A DNA stretch of 41,257 bases, taken from assembly GCA_005788145.1 (NCBI GenBank), contig SXYY01000057.1, positions 1-41,257 on the forward strand, in the 5' to 3' direction. Of this stretch, positions 30,562 through 38,778 are shown piece by piece. The stretch is from Bacteroidota bacterium. Lineage in GTDB: Bacteria > Bacteroidota > Bacteroidia > NS11-12g > UBA955. The first letter of the stretch is position 1. Each line of letters starts with the position of its first letter. Under the pieces are notes generated by a model. It saw only the letters and a program-made list of their open reading frames with translations, ran no database searches and had not been told where the DNA came from. A program made the position numbers and the translations under genes.

Positions 30562-32006
30562 TTTTTATCGATGCGGTATTGAATGAAAGTGGCTGTGAGA
30601 ATGGCCGCACAAATCATGGGCAAAAGCCAAAAGGTTCGGGCGTTAAGCCTCGACAGGATGTTGGCCAAATTGGCTGTCAGGAAGGCATTGCAGAGTATGA
30701 AAAATACCGTAAATACCAACAGGGCAATGTGGTTGGGATTGGGGAATTTGCGTACCACGATCAGTGTGCCGATGATGAACAAGATTGCAATCAGGTCATA
30801 GAATTGATTGAAAGATCCAAAATTGATTTTGGCTTGTTGTTGGGCAGATTGACCAAAGAAACCCTGATGGTCTCTGGGGAAGTGTTTTTTCATTTCCACT
30901 GACACGGCACCTTGCGGATCCAAGGGTTCTAATCCATCGCCGGCATGCGTTTGAATCACCTGAAGGAGGGTGGCTTGGATGGCTGAAAGGATGTGCTTAC
31001 CCAGCAATGTGGGCGACGTGAAAGTAGCGCTGTAAATCTTGAGATAGAGTTCGCGGCTGTGGTGCCAGCCACCGGTGGGACCCAATAAGGGCTGTTCGTT
31101 CCAAACGAAGTCCCAAGCGTGTTTGGGCAGGTTGTTTTTGTGCTTGTAAAATACCGCGATCTCGGGGTGGGACTTAGCCAACGGGTTCTGTTCGATGGGA
31201 TTTTCATCGAGGTAGGCTTTGAGGATGCCGTTTTCGCAGAGTTTTCCGATGAGAAAGACATGGCTGCCTTTTGACGGGGTGGGTCCGTTGCCAGCCCAAA
31301 CGTTGAGGGTAAGCGTTATCAGCCATGGAATGAAGCTGATGGCAAAGAGTTGTTTGGTCTTTTGGGGTGAAAAATAGTGGCGGTGTTTTGGGAGGGTGAT
31401 GAAATGGACGCCCGCAGCGAACAACGTGAGCAAGGGCAGGTGGGAGTGGTGCATCAATGCGGCAACCAACAGTACGATGGCGGATAATGCTTTTACTCCC
31501 CGTGATTTTGTTGTCAAGAATACCATCGCATAGAGAAACAACAATGGGGTAAATACATCGGGCATTACCTGAAATATGAACCATGGTAGTGGGGTCAGCA
31601 GTGTAGCGACCGACATCGCGATTGCAATGATCCAGGCTGTGCGTTTGGTAAAGAAGGATTCAATCACGTAGACCGCGCCCAACATCAACAAGATGCAAGG
31701 AACAAGCAAAATCTCAAACAAGAATGGCGGCTGTAGGTGAATGCCCACATAAGAGAGCAAAGGGGCAATGCCAAAGTAATGTTTGCCGGCCCACAGGAAC
31801 AGTCCGTAGAAAACCGATCGATCCATGGGGATAGCTGCTGCCAATCCCTGTGTTTCTAAGTTGCTAATGGTTTGCAGGTAGGCCCCGGTATCTGTGGTGC
31901 AAAGTATACTTCCCTGTGTGATGAAGAACATGGGAAGAAACAGCAGGCACGCCGCGATGCGCAGCCCGTTGTCGTTGTTCTCCAATCTTCGGAGGAAGTT
32001 TTTCAT
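30546..32006 (-). CDS. polytopic membrane protein, possibly a GT-C type glycosyltransferase
   Basis: A 486-residue protein with roughly ten hydrophobic helices and one large loop (about 250-390). The N-terminal region has TTDTGAYLQTI and MDRSVFYGLF after the first helix, in the place where GT-C enzymes carry acidic catalytic residues, with Asp39 as the candidate. The loop is rich in His and charged residues (WHHSREL, HAGDGLEPLDPQG). I recognise no named family. It follows queD by 4 bases and its 3' end overlaps the M14 gene by 16 bases on the opposite strand. Confidence 0.6.
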   Translation of the reverse strand: MKNFLRRLENNDNGLRIAACLLFLPMFFITQGSILCTTDTGAYLQTISNLETQGLAAAIPMDRSVFYGLFLWAGKHYFGIAPLLSYVGIHLQPPFLFEILLVPCILLMLGAVYVIESFFTKRTAWIIAIAMSVATLLTPLPWFIFQVMPDVFTPLLFLYAMVFLTTKSRGVKALSAIVLLVAALMHHSHLPLLTLFAAGVHFITLPKHRHYFSPQKTKQLFAISFIPWLITLTLNVWAGNGPTPSKGSHVFLIGKLCENGILKAYLDENPIEQNPLAKSHPEIAVFYKHKNNLPKHAWDFVWNEQPLLGPTGGWHHSRELYLKIYSATFTSPTLLGKHILSAIQATLLQVIQTHAGDGLEPLDPQGAVSVEMKKHFPRDHQGFFGQSAQQQAKINFGSFNQFYDLIAILFIIGTLIVVRKFPNPNHIALLVFTVFFILCNAFLTANLANILSRLNARTFWLLPMICAAILTATFIQYRIDKNQSTR

Positions 32007-32010
32007 GGTA

Positions 32011-32427
32011 TTATTCTCCGTAGTACTCTACGAAGTTGTTTTGGGTTTCCCAAAGCGTAATCTTTTGCAAGGCAACACCCGTTGGGAGCTTCGGACTCAG
32101 TCTCTGCCAAATTGCTACTGCTACGGTTTCGATGCTTGGCATTGTTCCAGCGAGCCAGGGTACATCCAGGTTGAGGTTTTGGTGATCCAAGTGGTCGATA
32201 ACTTCCTCCCGAATAATCACCTTCAGGACCTTCAAATCCATCACACAGCCTGTCTCGGGATCTGGTTGACCTTTCACACACACATACAAGTCGAAGTTGT
32301 GTCCATGATAATGGGGATTGGCACATTTTCCGAATGTGGTGTAGTTGCGCTCGTCGGTCCAATTGGGATTCCACAACCGATGTGCGGCATTAAAATGTTC
32401 TTTCCGTGTGAGGTAAAGGATGGGCAT
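32011..32427 (-). CDS. queD: 6-carboxy-5,6,7,8-tetrahydropterin synthase
   Basis: Converts dihydroneopterin triphosphate to 6-carboxytetrahydropterin in the queuosine/preQ0 pathway. The 138 residues carry the zinc ligands in FNAAHRL and HYHGHNFDLYV, the catalytic Cys in KCANPHYHGH (Cys four residues before the His pair), and LWETQNNFVEYYGE with the substrate-anchoring Glu. A 6-pyruvoyl-tetrahydropterin synthase role is the alternative, but QueD is usual in bacteria. Other queuosine genes are not in the window. Confidence 0.9.
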   Translation of the reverse strand: MPILYLTRKEHFNAAHRLWNPNWTDERNYTTFGKCANPHYHGHNFDLYVCVKGQPDPETGCVMDLKVLKVIIREEVIDHLDHQNLNLDVPWLAGTMPSIETVAVAIWQRLSPKLPTGVALQKITLWETQNNFVEYYGE

Positions 32428-32442
32428 TGCTAGGATACAAAA

Positions 32443-32928
32443 TTACTGCCTTTTTTGGATTTCTTGCAGTTGAATGGTGTCGGGTTGGTCATATCTGATC
32501 ACAGCGCCATTGTTTGCATCGATCATCCAATTCCACGGAAGGATAAAATTGAGTGCACTGGCCTCGTTCCATCTCTTTTTAAAGCGATGAGTTGCGGGTT
32601 GATAACCAGTCTTTTCCAAGACCATAGCGAGGGTATCGGTCTGCAATCTTGGTACACGCACGAAGCATGGCGTAACGCAGTGGATGCCAGAATCCGTTGT
32701 GCGATTGATTTTTGGCAATGGGGTTGATACGGCTTTGGGTTCTACGGTATCACCGGGCGACATTGGAATAAACTCAGGTCCAAGGATGCGAAAAAAGTGT
32801 ACATCTGCCCCAGCGGGGGTAGATACAACGCGAATCACTTGCTGCTTGCCTGTAATCAGGGTTGCACAGGCTGTGAAGCCAAAGGCAATTGCGAAGACGG
32901 CGGCGATTATGCTTTGTTTCCGTACCAA
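32443..32928 (-). CDS. lipoprotein with a PEGA-like domain
   Basis: A 161-residue exported lipoprotein. The N-terminus VRKQSIIAAVFAIAFGFTAC ends in a lipobox-like FTAC (Cys21). The mature part has VVSTPAGADVHF, then TPCFVRVPRLQTDTLAMVLEKTGYQPA, the repeated pattern of PEGA domains (TPxGAxV...TP...L...KxGY), and ends with an NWMIDANNGAVIRY segment seen in many such lipoproteins. The only start that keeps the signal peptide is TTG at 32928, which overlaps the end of the cysteine desulfurase gene by 22 bases. The ligand is unknown; a surface or peptidoglycan role is an inference. Confidence 0.65.
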   Translation of the reverse strand: MVRKQSIIAAVFAIAFGFTACATLITGKQQVIRVVSTPAGADVHFFRILGPEFIPMSPGDTVEPKAVSTPLPKINRTTDSGIHCVTPCFVRVPRLQTDTLAMVLEKTGYQPATHRFKKRWNEASALNFILPWNWMIDANNGAVIRYDQPDTIQLQEIQKRQ

Positions 32929-34052
32929 GTGGCGAGTTGGTTCACCGTATATTGGATTTCGTCCAAGGTGTTGTGTTTTCCAAAACTGAAACGGATGGTG
33001 CTGCGATCGGTGCCAGGGTGGATGCTGTTAATTACATGGCTTCCACCGTCAGCGCCACTAGAACAAGCACTTCCTCCGCTGCAAGATATTCCAGCCAAAT
33101 CGAGTTGGAACAACAACATGCTGCTCATTTCATTGGGTGGCAAAGAGACACTTAATACGGTGTAAAGACTGAGTCCTTCTGGGTCACCATTGAACTGTAC
33201 ACCTGGAATTTGTTGGCGTAAAAGGTCCATCATGGCCCTTTTTAGCTGGGTGATGTGTTGTTTTTTTGCGTCGATGTCGCGGTAAGCAATTTCAAGGGCT
33301 TTGGCCAATCCTACGATACCAATTACGTTCTCGGTACCGCCGCGCATTTCGCGCTCTTGGGCACCGCCGGTAATTTGGGGAACGATTTTGTTCTTTTTGT
33401 TGATGTAGATAAATCCACAACCTTTGGGTCCGTTAAATTTATGTCCTGCACCCGCCAAAAAGTCGATGTGACCTTGGCTTAAATCAAAGGGGAAATGCCC
33501 CATGGTCTGCACGGTATCGCAATGGAAAATGCCATTGGCATTGTGCACCATTTCACCCACGGCTTGGATATCGATCATGTTGCCAATTTCGTTGTTGGCA
33601 TGCATCAAACTGACCAACGCATGGGGTTTTTGTTGCAGTAATTGTCCCAAATGTTGCATATCCACATGGCCTTTTTCATCGAGTTTGACGAAATCGAGGC
33701 CCACATGATGTTCATGGTGCAGTTCTTCTACGGTATGCAAAACGGCATGGTGTTCGATGGCCGAGGAAATGATATTCTGAATGCCCAATTTGGCAACCGA
33801 GCCACGCAGTGCGAGGTTGTCGGCTTCGGTTCCACCCGAAGTGAAGAAGATTTCACCAGGCGCGCAGTTCAGCAATTTCGCAACGGTGCCGCGGGCTTCT
33901 TCGATAATACCACGCACTTTTCTACCGTGCGCATGGGTTGAACTGGGGTTTCCGTAGTGCTCGCGCATCATTGGAACCATCGCTTCAATTACCTCGTCGG
34001 CCATCGGCGTGGTGGCTGCATTGTCGAGGTAAATTCTTTGGGCCGTTGTCAT
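32907..34052 (-). CDS. cysteine desulfurase (NifS/IscS family)
   Basis: PLP enzyme that moves sulfur from cysteine to a protein persulfide for Fe-S clusters or tRNA thiolation. The 381 residues include YLDNAATTPM, GNPSSTHAHG, FTSGGTEADN, the PLP lysine in GAGHKFNGPKGCGF, and the active Cys in GSACSSG. The long active-site loop after the Cys fits group I (NifS/IscS). It overlaps the agmatinase stop by 4 bases (ATGA), showing tight coupling. No iscU or suf gene is adjacent, so a tRNA or general supply role is possible. Confidence 0.93.
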   Translation of the reverse strand: MTTAQRIYLDNAATTPMADEVIEAMVPMMREHYGNPSSTHAHGRKVRGIIEEARGTVAKLLNCAPGEIFFTSGGTEADNLALRGSVAKLGIQNIISSAIEHHAVLHTVEELHHEHHVGLDFVKLDEKGHVDMQHLGQLLQQKPHALVSLMHANNEIGNMIDIQAVGEMVHNANGIFHCDTVQTMGHFPFDLSQGHIDFLAGAGHKFNGPKGCGFIYINKKNKIVPQITGGAQEREMRGGTENVIGIVGLAKALEIAYRDIDAKKQHITQLKRAMMDLLRQQIPGVQFNGDPEGLSLYTVLSVSLPPNEMSSMLLFQLDLAGISCSGGSACSSGADGGSHVINSIHPGTDRSTIRFSFGKHNTLDEIQYTVNQLATWYGNKA

Positions 34053-34945
34053 ATTCTGTTGTTGATGTTCAAATATCCCAAGAATTTATAACATAGCTTG
34101 GCCATGGTAAATTCTGTGAGGATATCATTTTCTCTTGGCGCAATTTCAACGATGTCGAAACCCACCACTTGTTTTCTTTCTGCGATTCTGCGAAGCAACT
34201 TGCATCCTTGGATCCATGTGAGTCCGCCGGGCTCCGCTGTACCCACAGCGGGTGCTACCGAGGGGTCGAATCCGTCTGCGTCAATGGTCACATAAACCAC
34301 ATCGCCCAACTTGTCGATACAATCATCGATCCAAGCATCATTGTCCCACAAGTCATGGGCGTACCACGTATGTATGTTGTTCGATGATTTGATGAGTTGG
34401 CTTTCTTCGATGCACTGGGCACGGATACCCACTTGAACCAAATTCAATCCCATGTCGTGGATGCGGTGCATCACGCTGGCATGTGAATAGGGGTTGCCTT
34501 GGTAGGCTGCTCTCAAATCGCTGTGTGCGTCGATTTGTAAAACGCTGATATTGGGGTACTTTTCGGCGTAGGCCTGCATGTAACCGTAGGTTACGGTGTG
34601 TTCAGAGCCCAAAGAAACCACAAATTTGTTGAGGTTGAGGAGTTCGCGGGTTTGGTCGGTGATCAGCTTTACAGCCGCGGCATCGATGGCACCGGTGAAA
34701 TCGATGGGTTCTAGGGTTGCAATTCCGAAATTTTTGTATGCTTCACGATCGGTTTCTTCGTCGTAAAATTCCACGAAGTGACTGGCCTCTACCATGGCGG
34801 AAGGGCCTTTGTCCGATCCCATGAGGTAGGAGCTAGAGTATTCGTAAGGGGTTAATTGAACCACCACTTTGGCATTTTCCAAAGTTGCGAGTTCGGTTTC
34901 AGGGAAGGCCAAAAAGCCCTCTTCTGCCGACATCACTTTTTGCAT
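34049..34945 (-). CDS. speB: agmatinase / arginase family ureohydrolase
   Basis: Probable agmatinase, releasing putrescine and urea from agmatine. The 298 residues carry the dinuclear Mn-site motifs: LGSEHTV (His), IDAHSDLR (Asp, His, Asp) and TIDADGFDPS (two Asp). An N-terminal extension of about 45 residues is normal. GSEHTV, where many arginases have GGDHS, and DADGFDPS in place of D-I-D-x-x-D-P occur in the Bacteroidota clade. Formiminoglutamase or guanidinobutyrase are less likely alternatives. It starts 10 bases after efp and overlaps the cysteine desulfurase. Confidence 0.85.
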   Translation of the reverse strand: MQKVMSAEEGFLAFPETELATLENAKVVVQLTPYEYSSSYLMGSDKGPSAMVEASHFVEFYDEETDREAYKNFGIATLEPIDFTGAIDAAAVKLITDQTRELLNLNKFVVSLGSEHTVTYGYMQAYAEKYPNISVLQIDAHSDLRAAYQGNPYSHASVMHRIHDMGLNLVQVGIRAQCIEESQLIKSSNNIHTWYAHDLWDNDAWIDDCIDKLGDVVYVTIDADGFDPSVAPAVGTAEPGGLTWIQGCKLLRRIAERKQVVGFDIVEIAPRENDILTEFTMAKLCYKFLGYLNINNRI

Positions 34946-34955
34946 GGGCGCGGGG

Positions 34956-35516
34956 TTATTTTACGCGTTCAACATAGCTACCGGTGCGGGTATCCACCCT
35001 GATTTTTTCACCGGTATTCACAAACAATGGTACCATCACGTTCGCACCGGTTTCGGTGGTTGCGGGTTTGAGGGTGTTTGTGGCAGTATCGCCTTTCATG
35101 CCGGGCTCTGTGTAGGTGATTTCCACTACAGCGTGTGATGGCGGTTCCGCAGAAACGGGGGTTTCACCTTCAAAAGCAACCAGAACGGTATCGCCTTCTT
35201 TCATGAATTTGGCACCTTCTCCAAACATGAATTTTGCGATGGGCACTTGATCATAGGTTTCATTATCCATGCAGATGAATGCCTCACCTTCGGCGTACAA
35301 ATAGGCCAATTCCTTGGTCTCTACACGCACAATTTCAACCGATTCACCACTGCGGAAGCGGTTTTCAGCCAATTTGCCGTCTTTCACGCGACGCATTTTG
35401 CCTTGATAGAATGCACGCAAGTTTCCTGGGGTGCGGTGTTGCCATTCGATGACTTGAACGAGTTCGCCGTTGTAGCGCAGAAAATTTCCAACCGATACGT
35501 CTTGAGTAGTTGCCAT
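34956..35516 (-). CDS. efp: translation elongation factor P with an Asn loop tip
   Basis: Helps ribosomes through proline stretches. The 186 residues have the three-domain EF-P layout; the C-terminal signature VTYTEPGMKGDTATNTLKPAT (written here as its parts TYTEPGMKGDTA and LKPATTETGA) is clear. The domain I loop reads HRTPGNLRAFYQ: Asn32 stands where the modified Lys (PGK, Lys34 of E. coli) or Arg normally sits. No modification gene (epmA, epmB, earP, ymfI) is in the window. A -7 box precedes it. First gene of the speB-nifS-lipoprotein-queD unit. Confidence 0.93.
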   Translation of the reverse strand: MATTQDVSVGNFLRYNGELVQVIEWQHRTPGNLRAFYQGKMRRVKDGKLAENRFRSGESVEIVRVETKELAYLYAEGEAFICMDNETYDQVPIAKFMFGEGAKFMKEGDTVLVAFEGETPVSAEPPSHAVVEITYTEPGMKGDTATNTLKPATTETGANVMVPLFVNTGEKIRVDTRTGSYVERVK

Positions 35517-35530
35517 AAATTGAATTACTG

Positions 35531-35538
35531 CAAAAATA
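35531..35538 (-). promoter_or_regulatory. -7 element for efp
   Basis: TATTTTTG on the minus strand matches TAnnTTTG and lies 14 bases upstream of the efp ATG. The -33 TTG at ideal spacing is not evident. Confidence 0.5.
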
Positions 35539-35600
35539 CGACAATTTTCGCAAAGGGTTTAATTCACGGCCCGAGGCCACTAAAAGAGCGGGGTTTGGGA

Positions 35601-36350
35601 TTACAATAGCAGCGATTTTCCCCATCGGTGCATGCACCGCAAAATGAACAATCGGTGTTTGTAGGCAAACGGAGACGACATTCCGCAGCTGGTTGGACAA
35701 GGTAGAATACTGGCCAATTTGGCTGCTTGGGTCTTGGTGAGGTTGTTGCAAGGGGTGTTGAAGTAGAATTGCGATGCGGCTTCAATACCAAATACCGGGG
35801 CGATTTTCGCTTTCTCAGATTCGCTGCCCTCTGCTCTCAGGGTCTGGGCTTTCAGCAAAAGTTCTTCGCCAGGACCAAATTCAATGATGTTGAGATAGAC
35901 CTCCAAAATTCGCTCCTTTCCCCACAGCAGTTCGATCAAAGCGGTGAACCATACTTCGAGCCCTTTGCGCACCCAAGAACGCCCCTCCCACAGAAATACA
36001 TTTTTCGCAGTTTGTTGTGAAATGGTGCTCGCTCCCCGCACTTTTCCGCCGCTCATGTTGTGTTGAATGGCTTTTTGAATGGCTTTGAAATCAAATCCAT
36101 GGTGCTCCTTAAAGCGCTGGTCTTCGCCACAGATAACCGCTATTTTGATGTTGTTCCCGATGTTTTCATAATCCACCCAAGTTTGGTTGCAATCAACATC
36201 GTACAGACTACTTCTGTTGCTCATGAGTGCCGTTGTGGGCGGATTGATGAATCGGTAAGCGACCACCCAAAGCAGGGATATCGCGATAAAAGCCAACAGC
36301 AGTCGGAAAATCCATTTGATGACGCGGTAAAACAAAAAGAGGGTTATCAT
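35601..36350 (-). CDS. mtgA: monofunctional biosynthetic peptidoglycan transglycosylase
   Basis: Polymerises lipid II into glycan strands. The 249 residues have one N-terminal membrane helix (about 13-33), then the GT51 motifs ICGEDQRFKEHHGFDFKAI with the catalytic Glu, GASTISQQTAKNVFL, RKGLEVWFTALIELLWGKERILEVYLNIIEFGPG and AAKLASILP. There is no penicillin-binding domain, as expected for MtgA. The ATG overlaps the FNR stop by one base (TGATG). The last residues are Cys-rich, unlike most MtgA, but past the core. Last gene of the unit. Confidence 0.93.
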   Translation of the reverse strand: MITLFLFYRVIKWIFRLLLAFIAISLLWVVAYRFINPPTTALMSNRSSLYDVDCNQTWVDYENIGNNIKIAVICGEDQRFKEHHGFDFKAIQKAIQHNMSGGKVRGASTISQQTAKNVFLWEGRSWVRKGLEVWFTALIELLWGKERILEVYLNIIEFGPGEELLLKAQTLRAEGSESEKAKIAPVFGIEAASQFYFNTPCNNLTKTQAAKLASILPCPTSCGMSSPFAYKHRLFILRCMHRWGKSLLL

Positions 36351-37390
36351 CAGAATCCTTGTATGCCTTTCACGGTTGTATACTTCAACACGTTGCTCTT
36401 GTTGGGGTAAATGCGCTTGAAGGCACTCTGCACCATGAGGGTGGCCTCGTGGAATCCACACAAAATCAGTTTCAATTTGCCTGGATAGGTGTTGATGTCG
36501 CCAATGGCATAAATTCCGGGGACATTGGTGCTGTAGTCAAAGGTGTTTACCTCGATGGCCGCTTTGTCGATGTTCAAGCCCCAGTCGGCGATCGGACCCA
36601 ATTTGGGCGATAGGCCAAACAGCGGCAGAAAGTAATCGCACTCAACCCAATTGAGTTCTTCTGTACCATCGGTGGCGATTCCCACGGCGTTCAAATGATT
36701 GGATTCTGCATCGCCCTTGAGCTGCACCACTTCGCTGTTCACAATGAGTTGAATGTCTTTTTGTGCATCCATTTCCATGACCTTTTGAACCGAATCTGGG
36801 TGCCCACGAAACTGTGTTCTGCGGTGAATGATGGTGACTTCGGCCGCTACGTCTTTCAAGAAAATGGTCCAGTCGAGTGCAGAATCTCCACCGCCGGCGA
36901 TCACAACGCGTTTGTTTCGGAATTTTTCAGGGTCTTTGATGATGTAGTCCACGCCGCAATTTTCGAAGTTGGCCAAGTTTTCAATGGGGGGTTTGCGCGG
37001 TTCGAAGCAACCCAGCCCACCAGCTATGGCAATGTTTGGGGCGATGTGCACCGTGCCTTTGTCGGTGGTAACCTTGAATTTGTTGTCATCCATCGCCTCA
37101 ATGGATTCAGCGCGTTCTCCCAGCGTAAATCCGGGCTTAAAGGGCTCGGCCTGTTTCATCAGATTGTCGATCAAATCGCCAGCAAGAATGTCGGGGAATC
37201 CCGGAATGTCATAGATGGGCTTTTTGGGATAAATCTCTGTAAGCTGTCCGCCTGGCTGCGCCAAAGCATCAATCAAATGGCAGCGCAATTTGAGCAATCC
37301 GGCTTCAAAGACGGTGAACAATCCTACGGGACCTGCGCCGATGATGATGATGTCTGTTTCGATGGGTTGTTGGGATGACATGGTATACAT
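36350..37390 (-). CDS. ferredoxin-NADP(+) reductase, thioredoxin reductase-like type
   Basis: FAD flavoenzyme passing electrons between NADPH and ferredoxin. The 346 residues have the FAD fold (IIIIGAGPVGLFTVFEAG), GGQLTEIYPKKPIYDIPGFP, the NADPH fold (VVIAGGGDSALDWTI), IHRRTQFRGHPDS and YAIGDINTYPGK. The redox CxxC of thioredoxin reductase is absent, which fits the YumC-type FNR of Firmicutes and Bacteroidota. The closeness to bshB1 raised YpdA (bacillithiol reductase) as an alternative, but the YPKKPIYDIPGFP pattern favours FNR. Its ATG overlaps the previous stop by one base (TAATG); a second ATG at 37381 is also possible. Confidence 0.9.
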   Translation of the reverse strand: MYTMSSQQPIETDIIIIGAGPVGLFTVFEAGLLKLRCHLIDALAQPGGQLTEIYPKKPIYDIPGFPDILAGDLIDNLMKQAEPFKPGFTLGERAESIEAMDDNKFKVTTDKGTVHIAPNIAIAGGLGCFEPRKPPIENLANFENCGVDYIIKDPEKFRNKRVVIAGGGDSALDWTIFLKDVAAEVTIIHRRTQFRGHPDSVQKVMEMDAQKDIQLIVNSEVVQLKGDAESNHLNAVGIATDGTEELNWVECDYFLPLFGLSPKLGPIADWGLNIDKAAIEVNTFDYSTNVPGIYAIGDINTYPGKLKLILCGFHEATLMVQSAFKRIYPNKSNVLKYTTVKGIQGF

Positions 37391-38769
37391 TAATAATCAA
37401 ACACTTTGACCAAACCCTCTTTGCGGTATTCGTACACCGATTTACCGATGTCGATTCGGCCGCCGAGTTTGAGTTTGTTGAGGTCGGTGATTTCTGCTTC
37501 TAGGGTATAAATCCGGCCGTTGGTTTTGGCCGCTAGTTCAACATAGTGCGGGTGGATTTTGTCCGAAACGCCGCAGAGGATGATGTTCACGGGCTTGGTC
37601 ACTTGTTTGATGAGCGATATGTCTTTGATGGCTGCATTGTTGTCGGCGATCATGATAAAGCTATCAAGTTGTGGCCAGCGCTTTTGCGCGGCGATGAGTG
37701 CTTCTACGTTGTTTTCTGGAATATCGCCACCATCGCCCCTGCGCATCGCTGTTTGCATGGTTTTGTACACAGTGTCGAATGTGTGCGATTCAGCAAAATG
37801 CAACCCGCCACAGAATCCAATGCGTTTAAGCATATCTGGGGTTTCGTTGCCATCGTTGAAGAAGACCACCCTTCCATTTTCCAAACACGTTTTGGAGTGT
37901 TTCATCCAAAGCATCACTTGGGCGGTGTAAGGGGTCATGCTACCGGTAACATCCACCAAAACTGCATACTTGCCACCCCAGTTCTTGCGGGTGAGGATTT
38001 TGAATTCATCGGTATTGCGCAACCCGAAAGTATCAAAAAACCCGGTTTGCTCGAAATGACCGGGCACGCGTTTGAGGGGAATGGAATCGCGCACAATGCG
38101 GGTTTCTTTTTTGCGGAACCACAATCCTGCCGAGGTGTATTTGATGTGTTGCTTTTTTTTGTCTTTGCTGTGCGGCAAATAATAGCCTGTTTCTACTTCG
38201 CGTTTTCGGATTCGGTAACTCACCTTCTCGGGAATCCAGATTTGGGTGTCTTTGTAGCTATCGATGATGCGATCAATTTTGGCAATCTCTCTTTCGGTTT
38301 CTGCCTTGGGCGGCCTGCTTTTGAGGTATACCACAAAGCCATGGTAGCAGCCCTCTGCAGCTTCCAAGGTCTTGGGTGATTTTTGTTCAAATACCCGCCA
38401 TAGGATGTCGGATTGTTTGTATAATTCCGGCCAAATGGCCTTTAAATTATTCAGTCTGCGTAGATTGAGCTTGGGCTGATTGAAGGTATCTACTTGCTTG
38501 TAACGGGTGTAGACCAAATGAATGGCATGTACTTCGGTGGCCGGTGGCAATTTGAGTTTGAGCACCTCCGGTTTGAACTGAGAACTGGCGAAGGGCATGG
38601 GCAAATACAGCACAAATTTTCCTGTATCTATGGGGTGCAAGCCAATGACATAGGGTTTGTTCGCCACAATATCGGCCGGTTTGATTTGCGCTTTGGCCGC
38701 GTGCACAACCATCAGTAGGATGGCCCACACAATTTTTTTTAGGGCTTGACGATGGTGGATAGTGTGCAC
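37390..38769 (-). CDS. secreted von Willebrand A-like domain protein
   Basis: A 459-residue exported protein with a signal peptide ending AAKAQ. The first 230 residues are not recognised. The C-terminal half has an integrin-I/VWA look: YAVLVDVTGSMTPYTAQVMLW (a DxTGS MIDAS loop), VVFFNDGNETP, the RRGDGGDIPENN segment giving the second metal site, and IMIADNNAAIKDI. VWA domains bind metal-dependent protein ligands. The start is GTG at 38769; no closer ATG keeps the signal peptide. It lies 9 bases after bshB1 and overlaps FNR by one base, so it is part of the same transcript. Confidence 0.75.
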   Translation of the reverse strand: MHTIHHRQALKKIVWAILLMVVHAAKAQIKPADIVANKPYVIGLHPIDTGKFVLYLPMPFASSQFKPEVLKLKLPPATEVHAIHLVYTRYKQVDTFNQPKLNLRRLNNLKAIWPELYKQSDILWRVFEQKSPKTLEAAEGCYHGFVVYLKSRPPKAETEREIAKIDRIIDSYKDTQIWIPEKVSYRIRKREVETGYYLPHSKDKKKQHIKYTSAGLWFRKKETRIVRDSIPLKRVPGHFEQTGFFDTFGLRNTDEFKILTRKNWGGKYAVLVDVTGSMTPYTAQVMLWMKHSKTCLENGRVVFFNDGNETPDMLKRIGFCGGLHFAESHTFDTVYKTMQTAMRRGDGGDIPENNVEALIAAQKRWPQLDSFIMIADNNAAIKDISLIKQVTKPVNIILCGVSDKIHPHYVELAAKTNGRIYTLEAEITDLNKLKLGGRIDIGKSVYEYRKEGLVKVFDY

Positions 38770-38778
38770 GGGACGAAT

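Noticed and set aside
36695-37378. 227-codon plus-strand frame antisense to the ferredoxin-NADP reductase
   Set aside because: The minus strand encodes a clear FAD/NADPH enzyme; the plus frame is a codon-bias shadow with no motif.
36350-37390. FNR as the bacillithiol disulfide reductase YpdA, because of nearby bshB1
   Set aside because: The GGQLTEIYP and IYDIPGFP segments are those of YumC-type ferredoxin-NADP reductases, not YpdA.
37546-38379. 277-codon plus-strand frame antisense to the VWA-like gene
   Set aside because: Composition and lack of motifs mark it as a shadow; the minus strand has a signal peptide and MIDAS-like motif.
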